Positions 13,101-25,748 of a stretch of DNA of 64,000 nt are shown in pieces. The notes under the pieces were generated by a model, which saw only the letters and a program-made list of their open reading frames with translations, made no database searches and was not told the origin of the DNA. The translations under genes were made by a program, and so were the position numbers. Every line of letters starts with the position of its first letter. Position 1 is the first letter of the stretch. Origin of the DNA: Monarcha castaneiventris obscurior (Eukaryota > Chordata > Aves > Passeriformes > Monarchidae). The stretch lies in NCBI GenBank assembly GCA_026261815.1, contig JAMPIT010000539.1, positions 5,906,501-5,970,500 of the forward strand, written 5' to 3'.

Positions 13101-16100
13101 AAACCATTACCAACAGCTATTCAGTTGATTAATTTTTTCCCATATTCATTGCCACTACTTAATTAATAAAATCTTTAAAATTATCCATTCCACAGTCCAT
13201 TTATTCCAATACTTAAATATGGACTAATGGCAAGTCACACAACTCAGAACTACCATTAGTGGTTCTCTGCAAGCTTTGGATGACATTTTTTCATGCAAGT
13301 TATTTTTCCGTAACACAGTTCACATCTACAAATGGTAATGGTATTCCTTTATTTCCCATAATTTATATGTCTAACTTGTCTCCTAGAAACACCAGTTATT
13401 TTTTGCATGCAGAGTCTCCCAATAGACATGTATTTAATCCACCCACATATCCTATCTCTTCTTAATTAAAGGCAATGACAGTTTCTTTGACCATGTTTTA
13501 GTTGATGCTGGAAAGTGCTGATGTTAACCCCCAGGTACTTACTTCCACACTTCCTATTTCACCCAGGCTGCCTTCTGTCAGCAGATGGGGTTCATTTGTT
13601 GTTTGAGCCACTATGGACAGAAAAAGTTTAGGTTATGTGCAGAGAGGCATTCCTGTGTTTCTGGATGCATTCTCCGCGCTCTGTCTGAGCTTCAAGGGTG
13701 TGAGTTATGGCACCTAGACAGAGAGCTGAGCTCCACAGCACAAGCCATAGAAACTTTTAGTCTCTCCCCATCATCAGGCAAAATGAAAGCTCTCTCACAC
13801 ATCATGCTGAGTGTGGCAGAGTCATGATTTACTTGGTCCTACTACAGTGAAAGATAATTACACAAGTAAGATTTACTTCAAACGTCAGAAACACTGCATT
13901 GCTCAAGTCAGCAATTTGTGCTCTCCTCATTTGGAATGAGAACTCCCACAATGCAGCTCTGCAATGGCAAACCTGATGACTGCATGCAACCACAGCAGAA
14001 AATTTACAGAACCATACATATATAAAACTGATTAAATACTTTTATTTCCCTTTGAACATGAAGTTAAGGCATAAAATGCAACCATTAAAATAATGACAAT
14101 GGTTATCTTTTTTAACACCATTATCATTAACTGACAACAGAAACACCTAATTGCCTATAATTATGCCTCTAAAATGGATTATTTTTTTGCATTTTGCATG
14201 GCTGATTCAACAAATAGAAATGTCTGCAAGGTATTTGGCCAGTGAAAGATCCTGCAGGCTGCCAATGATCTGATGCAAGGACTACTGTGACCAGATGACA
14301 TAGTCTCTGTTTCACAACATGAAGTCCAAACCACAGACTCCTTTATCTTTCTTCCATTCTCTCACCATTACATTTGTGTTAGTTCAGCTCTAGTGAAGTC
14401 TGTTTTGATGCAAATGTTAGTGCTGACTGTCCATCCTGACTCTTGCTGTGTATAGAGCCAAGTCATAACATCCAGGGACAAAGAGATGAAAATCACAGTC
14501 CCCTTTTCTACCTGGACAGGGCTGCTTTCCCCCACCCAAATGTCTTTGTGATCACTGCAGCAGTGAGGAATCTGAGAAAGCAAAAATGTACATCTCAGCC
14601 ATTGCCATTGTATAATTAACTAAAGCCACTCCTGCAAGACAGCACACTGGAAATCAACGGTGAGGAGAATTTTGGTGGATATTGTGGTTTTTATGTTTTT
14701 GTTTCCAAAAGACAAAAATATTCTTGAACAAGTTAAATTTCACAGTTTCTTTTCAGGATATGAAGAAACCATACCTAGACTATATGCACACAAAATAGGG
14801 GCAGAGGTAGGTATGCAAGGGATGGGATGGAGAGTATCAAAAACAAAGGATTCACTTTCATAGCCCTAGGTCCAGACCCAGTCTAAAGTTGGACATACAT
14901 TCCTCTCAAAAATTTTCCTTCACCCGTTTTTAAGCTTCATCAAGCAGGTGCATGTCAGCATAAACCATTGCTGGAGTTTGAATTCATAAATATCAAAAGT
15001 TACTGAATCTGCAGACCTCAAGAGATTAGATTACATTCTATTTATACTCATGGCCAGATTCTAACCTCTACTTTAACAGCCTCAAATTACAGTAGGTGTG
15101 CTGGCACAAGTGATTTCTCCGTTTACATCAGTTTATCTGAGGTCAGATTCCATATGAGAATGAGAGAGAAAGAATGAATGGATCAGTATAAATTTATACT
15201 ATAGTTACGAGATATTGAAGCAGAATGTGAAAACTCCCAAATTAAACTTGTTCCAAACACAGATTATTTATTTAAGATTCTTGTGACAAGAGAAGGAGTA
15301 GAAAAATGTCAGCAAAACAAAATTTTCTTCCATAAAAACTGTCATGTCAGTTAGGCATTTATAATTCCCTTTTTGCCCTATTATGCATTAACCCATACTG
15401 AAATTGCCACCTGAGAGTTACTAAGATTCCAGGACTGAGTTAGCAATCCTTTAGGTATAAGAAACCCCATACAAGTACTGTCCATTTAAACACATATATA
15501 AAGCATACAAAGTTTCAAGGGTATGACATACAAGCCAGTAATTTTATACCAACCTAATTCGCTCATCAAGCCTAAAAAATGCTTTCCTAAAAGATTTCAC
15601 TTACAATGAAAAGAGTTTTCAAGTTCAAAATATACAAGATCATAAGCTAACACAAACACCAGCCAGCTGTGTGTCTAACAAATGACTGACAGAACAACGT
15701 TCTCAATTTACTATAATTTCACAATCTGTATTTTTGGGAGTTTTAATAATCAATCTGCATGTGGGCATCAAAGCAGCTGAGAGAGAACATGCATCTTCCA
15801 TTGCCCAACAGCAATCTTTGAAAAACTGATTCACTCCTTTCCTTTAGCAAATGATCTCTTCAATAAAATTCAGTGCAGGATCTTGGTGGATTAGTGCATT
15901 GTTTGAATCCAGATCTGGGTGTTCCATGTGGTTTTCTCAGAAGAGACTAAAGGCAGAGGTGCTTCAGGAAACAGAATCACTGCCCAGCTCCCTAGAGAAA
16001 AATACCAGCTTTCCCATGGTCTATGCTGGGATGAAGATATCTTGAGGCTAGAGGAGCACGGTTAAATTGGCTTTTCTTTCCCTAATTGTTGCTTTCTGAG

Positions 16101-16800
16101 CATTTAGAAATACAAAACTTGTAAAAATAGAAACAATCTGAGAGCTTGCACAGCACCCAGCTGAATTATGAGCGCTTCAGCAAATACTTGTTCATCTTTG
16201 TTGTTCTGTGGGAGCCAGCCTCAGGAGAGGATTAGCATTCACAGTGAATCCCCTGCAACCACTGGCTTTCCACAGTTACAATGCAGGAATTATTAATGAT
16301 AATGATAAAAATTATGGTGGCCCCTAAAGAAAAGGATAGTTGTAAACTGTACTGCCAAAAACTGATGGAAATGAAGTCCCTATTTCTTCCTGAGAAATTC
16401 TGGCTGATGTGTCAGCTGTGCAGCAACATTCCCAAAATGTCCCAGCAGCCGCACTACTGGTTTACATGTCAAAATGTCTTAAATGCTGAGAAAGAAGTGA
16501 TTGAACCTTCACTTTTAAGATAATCCCTACTTTGTAACACTATCCTGCAATGACACTGTGCTGTGAGTGTAATGCAAAATTATATTCATTGTTCATAAAG
16601 TCCTAAATATGTGCAGGATGTGTTTCAAAGCTGTTGTCTCTAATCAGCCCCATACAGCCTGGCAATAGTCTCTTCAGTAAAGACTGATGTGATTACTATT
16701 CTGATGTAATTCTGGCTCTATCTACCTCTGAAAAGGACTTGAGAGATACACAGGAGCGTTAGCTCAGTTTGCCAGGCTCTACAGAAAAGAAAGTATAAGA
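10161..16800. other. Non-coding unique sequence, no gene seen
   Basis: This is AT-rich sequence with no supported gene. Overlapping frames around 11305-11860 are all under 100 codons and show no family motifs. A G/T-rich simple block lies at 10493-10560. An 11-base A run at about 10801-10812 runs into a short AT tract. Nothing resembles an RNA gene. Confidence 0.55.
10493..10560. repeat. G/T-rich low-complexity block
   Basis: Runs of T are interspersed with G, including a (GTTT) stretch and four consecutive GTT triplets. Read on the minus strand it gives the Asn/Lys/Pro-rich tail of an open frame, which is therefore spurious. Confidence 0.8.
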
Positions 16801-17372
16801 GATTGAGAGCAGCCCTCAGGAGGGGGACTTGGGTGTATTGGTGGAAGAGAAGATTTTCATGACCCAGCAGCACAGAAAGACAATCACACCCTGGCCTACA
16901 CCCAGAGCAGCGTGGCCAGGGTTTTGAGGGAGGGAATTCTCTCCCTCTTTGCTGTGCTCTGGTGAGACCCCACCTGGGGCACTGCATCCAGCTCTGGGGC
17001 TGCCAGCATAAGAAAGATGTGAGCTTGCTGGAGGCCACAAAGATGTTCAGAGAGCTGAAACACCTCTCCTAGGAAGACAGGCTGCCAGAGCTGGGGCTAT
17101 TCAGCATGGAAAAGAGAAGGCTCTGGGGAGACCTTATAGCCCCTTTTGGGACATGAAGGGGCAACAACAGAGCTGGAGAGAGAATTTTGGAAAGGGCGTG
17201 GAGTGATAGGACAAGGGGGAACTGCTTTAAGCTGAAAGAAGCCAGGCTTAGGTCACATTTTAGGAAGAATTTCTTCCCTGTCAGGGTGGTGAGGCCCTGG
17301 CACAGGCTGCCCAGAGAACTTGTGTTTGTCCCATCCCTGGATGTGTTCAAGGCCAAGCTGGATGGGGTTTAG
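16801..17372 (+). mobile_element. CR1 LINE, 3' half, plus strand, 3' tail missing
   Basis: This is the best-preserved and longest CR1 piece in the window. In order it shows the 'gagggggacttgggtg' segment, 'agcagcgtggccag', 'ctctggtgagaccccacctgg', 'ctgcatccagctctgggg', 'cacctctcctaggaagacag', 'gagaaggctctggggagacc', 'gataggacaaggggga', 'aggaagaatttcttccctg' and 'gcccagagaacttgtg'. It ends after 'aagctggatgggg', where the consensus should run on for about 80-100 bases to the terminal tail. These segments cover the 3' end of ORF2 and the 3' region. Frameshifts and stops leave no intact ORF2, so it is a dead copy. The open frames of 60-106 codons inside it, on both strands, are not genes. Confidence 0.93.
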
Positions 17373-19331
17373 AGTGACTTGCTAACCTCATAACACATCC
17401 TAAAGCAAATTTTTCTGGATGGATAAGGGTCCCCAAGATCCATCCTTAAGTGCTCAAATTTCTGATATCACATAAAAGAGCAGAAGATTTTCACTTTACA
17501 TAAGCAATTAGTTTAATGGTACCTTCTTCTTCCCTTATTCACAAGAAGGAATTTTAATGAGACATTCAACATTTAAAAAAAAAAATATATAGTAGACTTC
17601 TAGCTAATTACAGTAGACAATTAGTCCAATTAGCTACCTATTAGAGCAAATTATACTTTACTTAAATGCAATGCCTCAATTAAAAAATGAAATCTTGCAA
17701 TTAATGGTGAAAATAATGCAAAAGAAATGGCTGAAATAATGACCTGAATGGAGCTTCTTTTAAGCTGTCCTCCTTTTACCTGGTCTCTTTAACATCCCTG
17801 TATTAGACAATGCACTTATAACCAGCTAGCAAAAAAAAAGCTTTTTATAGGCTTTGAACTCTGCTTACTGTCCCATCATTTGTCTTATCAAAGAAGCTGT
17901 GTCTATTTAAGAGAAGGTTTTTTGACATTATATCAGACATAAATCCAAGGAGTTCTGCATGCAGAATAAATGGAGTCCATCTCTTTTTCTTTAAGGAGTA
18001 TAATTTTCTTTAGTACATGTATAGATACACGTCTCATTAATTTGGATGCACTTTGTTTTGGTATTTACTATGAAAATTACTAATTACTTCTTATTTATAT
18101 TGTATTATGTCCAAAAAGAAATCCCTTTTCAGTTAATAGCATTCATCCTAAGATGATGAATGGTATGCAAGGTAATATTAACTGCATTAGTCATTAGAAA
18201 TAGTTGGAGAAAAATTACATGGTAATTCTCCATTACATTCAACTGAAATTCAAACTTTCTAAAATGAGGAATCTAAACATAATCACATTCTATGTCAAGC
18301 AAAATATGCTCAAATTAATTTTGAAAACATCACGTTTTAAAAGGAAAAAAAAATCATAGTACATTTTTAGTATTCCCAACCTGATCTCAAATATTTATCA
18401 TTTTCCTCATGAACATGTATGAAATGTTGGTCAAAGCTGATGTCCTTTGGTAAAAGAGAATGTTCTAAACTGAGTTCCTATTTTTCCAAAAGACAGGATA
18501 AAAAAAATGACTGAAGTGAAACAACAGGGCTCAGTTGCTCAGGAGGTTAAGCCAAGCTATTTCTCTCACTGAAAACTCTGTCCAAAAGTAGGACTGGAAA
18601 ACTAAAACTCCTATTTCTAACCAAAGGTGTTGTGCACTGATATCATATCCCAGTTTCTGAAAAATGGGTTCTTCTGGGTGTTCAGTGCTAGACCAGGGAG
18701 ATCTTGGAAAGAGAGTACAGAATATTTTAATTGAATACCAGGACTTTTTTTCAACCAATCTTTTCTGAAAATGCTCTAAAAAGGAAAGTAGTGTCATCCA
18801 GGTTGATTGTATCAGGATAAAAATCTTAATGAATATAGGAAGATGAGAAGCTAATAATGGTACAATTCCTTACTAACTCAAGCCTGAGATTTTACACCTT
18901 CTCTATGTAAGCCTGTTACTATATTTATCACTGACTTGTAAGATATCTAGTCTGAAGGAGAACTTAATCTTCAACAAAAGTTCTTGCAAATTACTATTAA
19001 TAACAACACCTTTTTTCCCTAATGAGCCTACCCAAAATTAGCTCAAAATACATCATGAACTTGAATATTCAAACATGATGAGATAAATGTTCCCAAAGTT
19101 AATTCTAATCACATAAAATATTAACTCCCTAATTTAAAAGGAAATTCCTGGCTTATTATTTGAGGAAAACAAGGATTTTCAAAGTTATTAGTGATTTGTA
19201 CATCTTTCATGAAAGTAAGAGTTTTTCTGCATATTCTTTACTATATAAAATAAAAGACTGGAGGCAAAATTTTCGGACTCAACATAATGATTCAACCAGA
19301 TTTTTAATATTAAATTGCATCCAGCATTGTT
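17373..19331. other. Non-coding unique sequence between two CR1 fragments
   Basis: The interval holds no gene. It includes a cluster of homeodomain-type cores (listed separately) and a short run of A. The 88-codon minus-strand frame at 18531-18797 has no recognisable motif. Confidence 0.55.
17602..17742. promoter_or_regulatory. Possible enhancer: dense TAAT/ATTA cores
   Basis: About eleven TAAT or ATTA tetramers fall in roughly 140 bases, including TAATTA and AATTAATGG, together with an octamer-like ATGCAAAA. Given local composition I would expect about three. Homeodomain and POU factors bind such cores, and developmental enhancers in vertebrate gene deserts often look like this. This is inference from motif density only; AT-rich neutral DNA can also produce it. 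Confidence 0.22.
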
Positions 19332-19500
19332 TAACTTATCTATCAATGGCTTGGATGAGGGGGCAGATGTCTCCTCAGCAAATCTGCTGATGGCACAAAG
19401 CTGGGAGCAGTGGCTGATACCCCACAGGGCTGTGCAGCCCTTCAGAAGGACCTTGACAGGTTGGGGAGATGGGCAGAGAGGAAGCACTTGAAATCCAACA
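19332..19500 (+). mobile_element. CR1 LINE fragment, end of reverse transcriptase domain
   Basis: The sequence follows the CR1 ORF2 segment that encodes the end of the reverse-transcriptase palm and the region just after it: 'ggcttggatgaggggg', then 'tctgctgatggcacaaagct', then 'gaccttgacaggttgg', then 'tgggcagagaggaag'. The conserved Phe-Ala-Asp-Asp motif reads Ser-Ala-Asp-Gly here, so the second catalytic aspartate is lost. Only about 170 bases remain, and it is a relic. It comes from a part of CR1 just upstream of what is seen at 16801-17372 but lies downstream of it, so the two are unlikely to be one simple insertion. Confidence 0.88.
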
Positions 19501-20292
19501 GACACTTAATTTTTTTGACAAAAAGTAGGATCCAGAAGGGCAAAAGCAATTCCTCATTACTCCCTTAGCAGTATATTGGTCACAGCACAAGGTGCAGTTA
19601 CTGATGGTCCATTTTCAAAATAAGAACAACTCTTCAATTCAAAATTGATTTCAGTGTCTTTGGAGGTATGAGGAAGCCACACACACACAAATCAACCAAA
19701 GTAATACTCAGTTCCAATGAGAGAATTATTTAAAAAAGAAGCAGCTTTCTGAGAGCAAACAAAAAGGACGAGCTAAAAAGGTAAAAATATTTATCCATGA
19801 TAGAAAGATTATTAAAAGCCACTATTATTGCGAAGCTCATGGTAAGTGTATAAAAATTTTCAAGACTATATTAAAGGAAGAGGAAAAAAAGATGTTGCTT
19901 TTAAACTGTGAATAAAAGACCATATTAGAAGTAAAAAGCCTTTAGCACAAAGCTGCAGTTATCACTTAATTAAAGAGGGGAAAGGATGCTAAGGAGCTAT
20001 ATTTAAAACAATAAAGCAGGATTCTGAGGCTCAGCAGGCTGTCTACATATGAAAATGAGCACCACCACCACTCAAAAAAACCTCCAAACACCAAATCAAA
20101 CCAACTCTAGATCTGAAACTTATCAAAGGGAACCCATCAAAGAAACCACAGTGTCCATAGACCCCTGAGCTGTAAACATGGTGCTACAGTTTGTGCTGGC
20201 TGATGCCATGAAGGAAAGGCTACATCATGGGAGCCTTGTGTCAAGCAGAACATTTTCTAGGACAGGATGTCTACAGGCACCTGCCTGTGGTT

Positions 20293-20754
20293 TTACCCAT
20301 TTCCATGTATTCCTGCCAGCTCACTGTTGTCACCAAAATAAAATATGGACCTAATGCTATGTAATGAAAACCACTTAAAAGTTAGCACCCTGATGATCTC
20401 ATTCCTACACCTCAAGTATTCCATGGAGAAGGGCAGGACACCGATGAATCCACCAGGTACCTTCCTTTGCTGAGCATTTTCAAACTCTACTAAATGGTTT
20501 TGACACAGCGCTTGAGAAACTAATTCTTCAGGAGATAAGCTCAAAACCTGGTTGCCACACTCTCTGTTTCCGAGCTCCTCATCAGGGTTAGACCAAGGTC
20601 CTTTAACCAGCTGACCCATCGCAGCACCTCTGGCCTTCCAGCAGCTGGTGTTTGCCCTTAAAGATGAAATCATGTGAATAAACACAACAGAAGTCAGGTT
20701 CACAAACCATATCACCTTCATGGCCTGCTCCTGGACATTTCCAGCCCTCCTCAT
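20293..20754 (-). other. 153-codon ORF, unrecognised, probably chance
   Basis: The frame opens with ATG and has a second ATG at codon 12 in a fair initiation context (G at -3). From that second ATG the protein would start with about 20 mostly hydrophobic residues (VIWFVNLTSVVFIHMISSL), resembling a signal peptide. The rest has four scattered cysteines and no domain I recognise. There is no TATA box, CpG island or obvious splice structure. One frame of this length is about what chance predicts in 64 kb of this composition. I do not call it a gene. Confidence 0.12.
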
Positions 20755-21795
20755 TTATTTATTTACATTTTAATGCATTAAAAAGGTGAAATTTTCAAAA
20801 GAAAATCAGAATATTTGTAAAGTCTTTTATGGTCTTGTTTTATTTCAGCTACATTGTTGATCTGCCTACTCAAGTGGACATATTTAGAAAATATAAATGT
20901 AGCAGATGCTTAAAAATAGGCCCTACTTTTACAGTCAACACTTCTTTACACATTTTTATTAGCTAGTAACACACAGAGCCTCTATGAAGTTTTTGAGGTA
21001 AAAAAGATAGGGTTTCTTTGAAAAACAAACACAGCCATGTAACAAGCAAGGACATTTTCAAACAGAGTCTGTATGTATACCACGATGGGCTCCATTGAGG
21101 AAATATTTGAGGAAAGATTTTTATACCCAGTTCTCATGGACCTGTGATTACATGGTGATGAAATCTAATTTATTACATTATTCACTAGAGAGAAGTTCTG
21201 GTACTTTTGGCAGGTTTCTCAGCATGCAAACAAACAAATGACTGCCTACATTGCCCAGCATAGAATTTGCTGTTCTTTGTTTTTCCCATAAATGTCTACC
21301 CTTTACAGCTGCTCTGGGCCAGAGATTTAAATAAAATAAGAAAGAAGGAGGAAGTCAGTGGAACAAGGGAAGGAAGAGCCACAAGCAGAAGAGCAAAATA
21401 TTTGTGATTAATGAGGGCTTCTGGTAGCACAGAGCTCAAGGTAGTAATTATGCAGCATCAAATATAGCTCCAAAAATAATAGCAATGTACTATCACTGTG
21501 AAAATGCACTCCAAAGACTTACTTGTAATACTGCAGAGGCTTAGACAGAGCACATGGAAGAGAGGAAGATCTGAAGATACATTACTGAGATTAGCATCTT
21601 CTCTTTAATTCAGTGTATGGGAGAGACATAGCAAATCCAAGTTTTTTTGCAAAGTGTAGGTAAATTATTGACTAAATGAAGAAGGTTTATGCAAGCTCTC
21701 TGCAAAACACAGCAACTGAGCTTATCCTTAAACTATATACTACAAACTTTGTTTTTAAAGCAAATGTTAGCATAGTAAATCCAGATTTTTATTTT

Positions 21796-21810
21796 AAAAA
21801 AAAAAAAAAA
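21796..21810. repeat. Poly(A) run, 15 bases
   Basis: A run of 15 A follows a T-rich stretch. No retroposed sequence is seen next to it. Confidence 0.8.
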
Positions 21811-23275
21811 GACCATAATTACAATCGCAGTTTTTCTCCTGCCATAAAACACTGATAGAAACATGGAGAGAAGATGCTGCTGGTAGCTACAGTCCAGGAT
21901 GCCTGGTTTATTTGCCAAGTTTCACAAGGGATCATATTTTATAGAATAGTGTAAGAATGTCCATAAGAGAGGTCCAGAGCAAGGGTGAGGCAGAAGATTT
22001 CAAGTATAGAGGGATTTAAGAGATGGTGGTAATGAATAAGATAAGAGGTTGTAAGTGTGATGTTGGATATAAGAACGTGTGAGAAAACTCTATGGGAAGC
22101 TAAATTTACTGAGCTCTGTTGTTCCTGGAGCAGTATGTCACATATTACATCAAATCCTTTCATTTTCCTCATGAACAGGGACTTTTCATGGAGCATTGAG
22201 CAAATCTGAGGGTGCACCTACAAAGTCCACCAACATTTGAAAGTCCAGACCTGCTTAGCTGAATTTGTGCAACTCCTGGCATCCAAAGGAGGACTGTTGA
22301 CTTCCTGAGGGCTACTGGGAGCACCTGTTCCTAGAAACATCAGAGAAAGGAAAAACTTAGAGAAAATTAGTTACCTGAGGGAAATTCTGGGACTCTGGGA
22401 TCTACTCAGATCACTTAGCTTTTGTAAGACAAGAATGTGAAGGGTGCATCTTTTTGAAACCACATGCAAACTGTGAGAAGTCTTCTTATGGAAAGCATTT
22501 GATTCTAATAGCCTTTGCTGTCTAAGATGAAGATGCAATCTTTTCTATTAATTTTGACAAGTTCAGCTTAATTGTTTTCCTTATTCTGTCACAAGCATTG
22601 TTCATTTTAAATAGGTACATCAATTGGAAGTGGCATTAGCACATTAGTTAAAGGTTAGTTGTTCAAGCAGCATGGTGTATTGAAAAGAAAGATATACAAA
22701 TTTCATTAAACTAGAAAGGCACCTTTTCCTCTAAAATAATCTGTGAGTACACCAGGACCCATCTAGCATTTCAATTGGCAGGATTTTGATGGCTGAAAGT
22801 GTAACTTGAAACTTCTCCTCTTAATTGCAGTCCTCTTAAATAACAAAATTAGTTATTTTGTTTTCCCCTCATTTGGTCACTTTATTTCTATGTATTTTGT
22901 AGGAACAACTTCCTGGATTGTGCCTTCAGTTTGTGCTTCACTGACTTGTGACTTTTTTCTTATTGTAAATGGTTGACAGGGAACAGGATATAACTTATTA
23001 AATAAAACCCCACAAATTCTCCAGAACAACAGCTACAGAAGTTTGCCACAAATACATCACACGTGATTTGAAGTCATTAGAAACACAGTTCAGAACAAAA
23101 TGTGATAATGCCTTTAGATGTGTTAAATTAGTATTTAATTTTAATTTAACAAGGCTGTTGTATAGAATTTAATAGCATTCAACTGTGAGAGAAGCACATC
23201 TGGGAGCTTGATGAAGATACATTTTCTGTAATTCAAGCCTAGTTAATTTATTGTCATGTCAACATCTTCACTATG

Positions 23276-23286
23276 TTTTTTTTTTT
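23276..23286. repeat. Poly(T) run, 11 bases
   Basis: This is a simple mononucleotide run within AT-rich unique sequence. Confidence 0.75.
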
Positions 23287-25683
23287 GTGTTATATCTGTT
23301 GTCCCTCAGTATTTCAAATATCAGTTTAGTCCAAACATATGTGTGCATTGGGTGATTTGAGGCTTGTACAGTGGCTGGTTATGTGCATACACCACCTGAG
23401 AGACCACAGAGGGTTGGTATTGGAAACTGGCTGTACCTCAGAGAAAATGCAGCAGCCTTTTAGGAGTCCCATCACAAAACTTGTTGCATCTGGTCAGTAG
23501 AAAACATTTTGCAAGCTTCAAACATTTTTTCTTCTAAAAAACTCTGAAAATGCTACAGGTTTTTCTTTTTTTTAATATAATTTTTAAAGGTTTTTTATTT
23601 TCATGGTATTGCCTTTGTTCTAAAAAACTTTTCCCCAAATTCTCAGGGATTAATATATCTTAAATACTTGCAAATTAATTTAAAATGTTGTGATTTGGCT
23701 TTAAATATAACATCCTGATCTACTTTTTTAAAAAATACATTTCTGTTTTCATATCTACATTTTTAGGAACTACACCACAATAATATACATAACAGTGAAA
23801 CTCGTTATGATAAACAGGAAAAATCTTTACAAAATTTGAGGAAAGAGACAATACCAAGAAGCAACTGTGCTTAAAACTTCTTTTGAAAAGTAATAGGGTT
23901 TTTTTTTTCTCCTGTCATGCCACATTATGACATTAATTGATCATAATTTGAGAGAATTTAAAAACTGGATATTAGAACAAGATAGAAGACATGGAATAAC
24001 TTTTAAAAAGTAAAATTTCCCATAAAATTCCTACTCCTATGAAATGCAAAATTCAAGTGTCAACTTAGTATGGCATATACTGCTTTATTTCTCTGTTTAT
24101 CAAGCTAGCAAGCAATTTAAGGTTGAGACCCTCTCTGTGCAGTGGTCACACACTCTCTAAGGCTTGTCCTTACACTCCAATCATCAGACAGAAAGCCTGG
24201 GAGCAGATGGGATCATTTACTGGCTTTTGTTAGATTGAGACCCAAGAATCACTATGAGAAAAACCTACTGCCAAACCCTGAACTCATGTAAATGCAACTG
24301 CATTAAATGACACTAAAAGACATCCCTTCTAATTAAGCCTCATTAAGTATCTTTTTAGCAATCAGATGGTATTGAGTTAACTGAGAGTCGCTGACCTATA
24401 AAATCTAATTCAGACCTAGGTAAAATCTATTTTGCTGCAGGCTCACTTTGTTTTTTTGTCACATGTCACAAATGATCTATTGATAGAAACAGAACTCGCC
24501 ATAAATAGCACAGCCATTGGGATTTGCAGTGTGACACTTAAATATTTCGCCCACTCAAGACACATAAATTATTGCCCAAACTTCTGTGGTCAGCTTTTAC
24601 TGCACTCACTGACACAAAGAAACACGAGCACTGAGGTACTCGTGTCACACTTCATCCTACAAGCGGCTGAAACCCACGGGGCCACGCTCTTTCCCAGCCT
24701 TGGATTGATGTAGCACAGCTGATCTCATGCACCCCCCCAGATTCTGTCATTCCCCTCCAGTAAATCAACCACGCTGGCAAGAAGGGGAAAACTCAAAGCT
24801 GTCAGATTCTGTCCAGCCGTCAGCTCCTCTAAGCCACAGGGAATTTGCAGCCAGATTATGACCACTCTATGTCATCTAAGTGATCGTATTAGAAAATCTG
24901 ACCAAATATAATGAGGCAATTAAGGGCTTAGTTAAATCTGATTAAGGGCATGGGAAAATTCTCATGCATAGGGAGACTGCAAAAAAAGACTTGTTTACCT
25001 GGAGGCAGAGCTGAATAAGGAGAAACTTGAATAAAGAATGAAAATGCCAGCAGAGCCAGAGCACGAGGATCAGGAAATTTTTCCATCATTCACGCAGAAG
25101 AATGAGGACTGCGAGGTGGAACTCAAAGTGACATATATAAAATAAAATCACAGGGAGATATAACTGCATGGGAGCTAATGATTACAAATAGATCCTACAG
25201 AAATTTTGCCAAATTTGCCTAGGTCTTTGTTGGATATCATTTTTTTAAGGAGGAAAAAAGTACCATTTTAAATTTGATGATGCTATGTATAGCTTCCTTA
25301 AATTTTTTTACACCTTTCCTAAACTCTAGAATTGTATCAGTTAAAAATTTTTGTTGTGAGTATCCCTCACGTTTCTCTTTTGCAGTCTAGGAAATCAGAT
25401 GATTTTTTTTCTAAGTACTGAGCAGAATCTGCTTCCTTGGGATCTTCATGACTGAAAAGAAATTTTGACTATGTTTACCCACTCTAGCTAGACAATATGA
25501 GGGTCATATAAATGAGTCCCATCTGTGAAATATGTGCCCTCCTTTTACGCTTTTGAGATCAAGTTATATGCTTGTGAAGAGGAACGTTCTTACTATTTCT
25601 GATTTACAAGTGGGGAGCTGAACTATGAGGATAGACAGAGGTCCAGGTATAAAGATATTTGAATCCCCAGGAGATATTCATTC

Positions 25684-25748
25684 CATAGAATCATAGAATA
25701 GTTTGGGTTAGAAGGGACCTTAAAGATCACCCAGTTCTAACCTCCCTT
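25684..25748 (-). mobile_element. CR1 LINE 3' terminal stub, minus strand
   Basis: The sequence starts with 'catagaatcatagaatagt' followed by 'ttgggttagaagggacct' and 'taaagatcaccca'. This is the reverse complement of the bird CR1 3' terminus, including the short direct repeat (ATTCTATG) that ends these elements. Only about 65 bases are present, an extreme 5' truncation typical of CR1. A CR1-tailed SINE could share this end, but no tRNA-like head is visible at the other side. Confidence 0.9.

Larger units (their letters stand above)
19501..25683. other. Non-coding unique sequence, no gene seen
   Basis: This is AT-rich sequence with A or T runs at 21796-21810 and 23276-23286. It contains the 153-codon minus-strand ORF (listed separately). 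The segments 24300-24390 and 24840-24980 have several ATTAAG-type elements that might be conserved non-coding DNA. No RNA gene or mobile element is visible. Confidence 0.55.

Noticed and set aside
16718..17372. Several open frames of 60-106 codons on both strands
   Set aside because: They lie in the CR1 copy at 16801-17372 and do not form an intact ORF2.
18398..22178. An 18-base string, tcattttcctcatgaaca, shared near 18400 and 22158
   Set aside because: The flanks do not match, so it is probably coincidence rather than a dispersed repeat.
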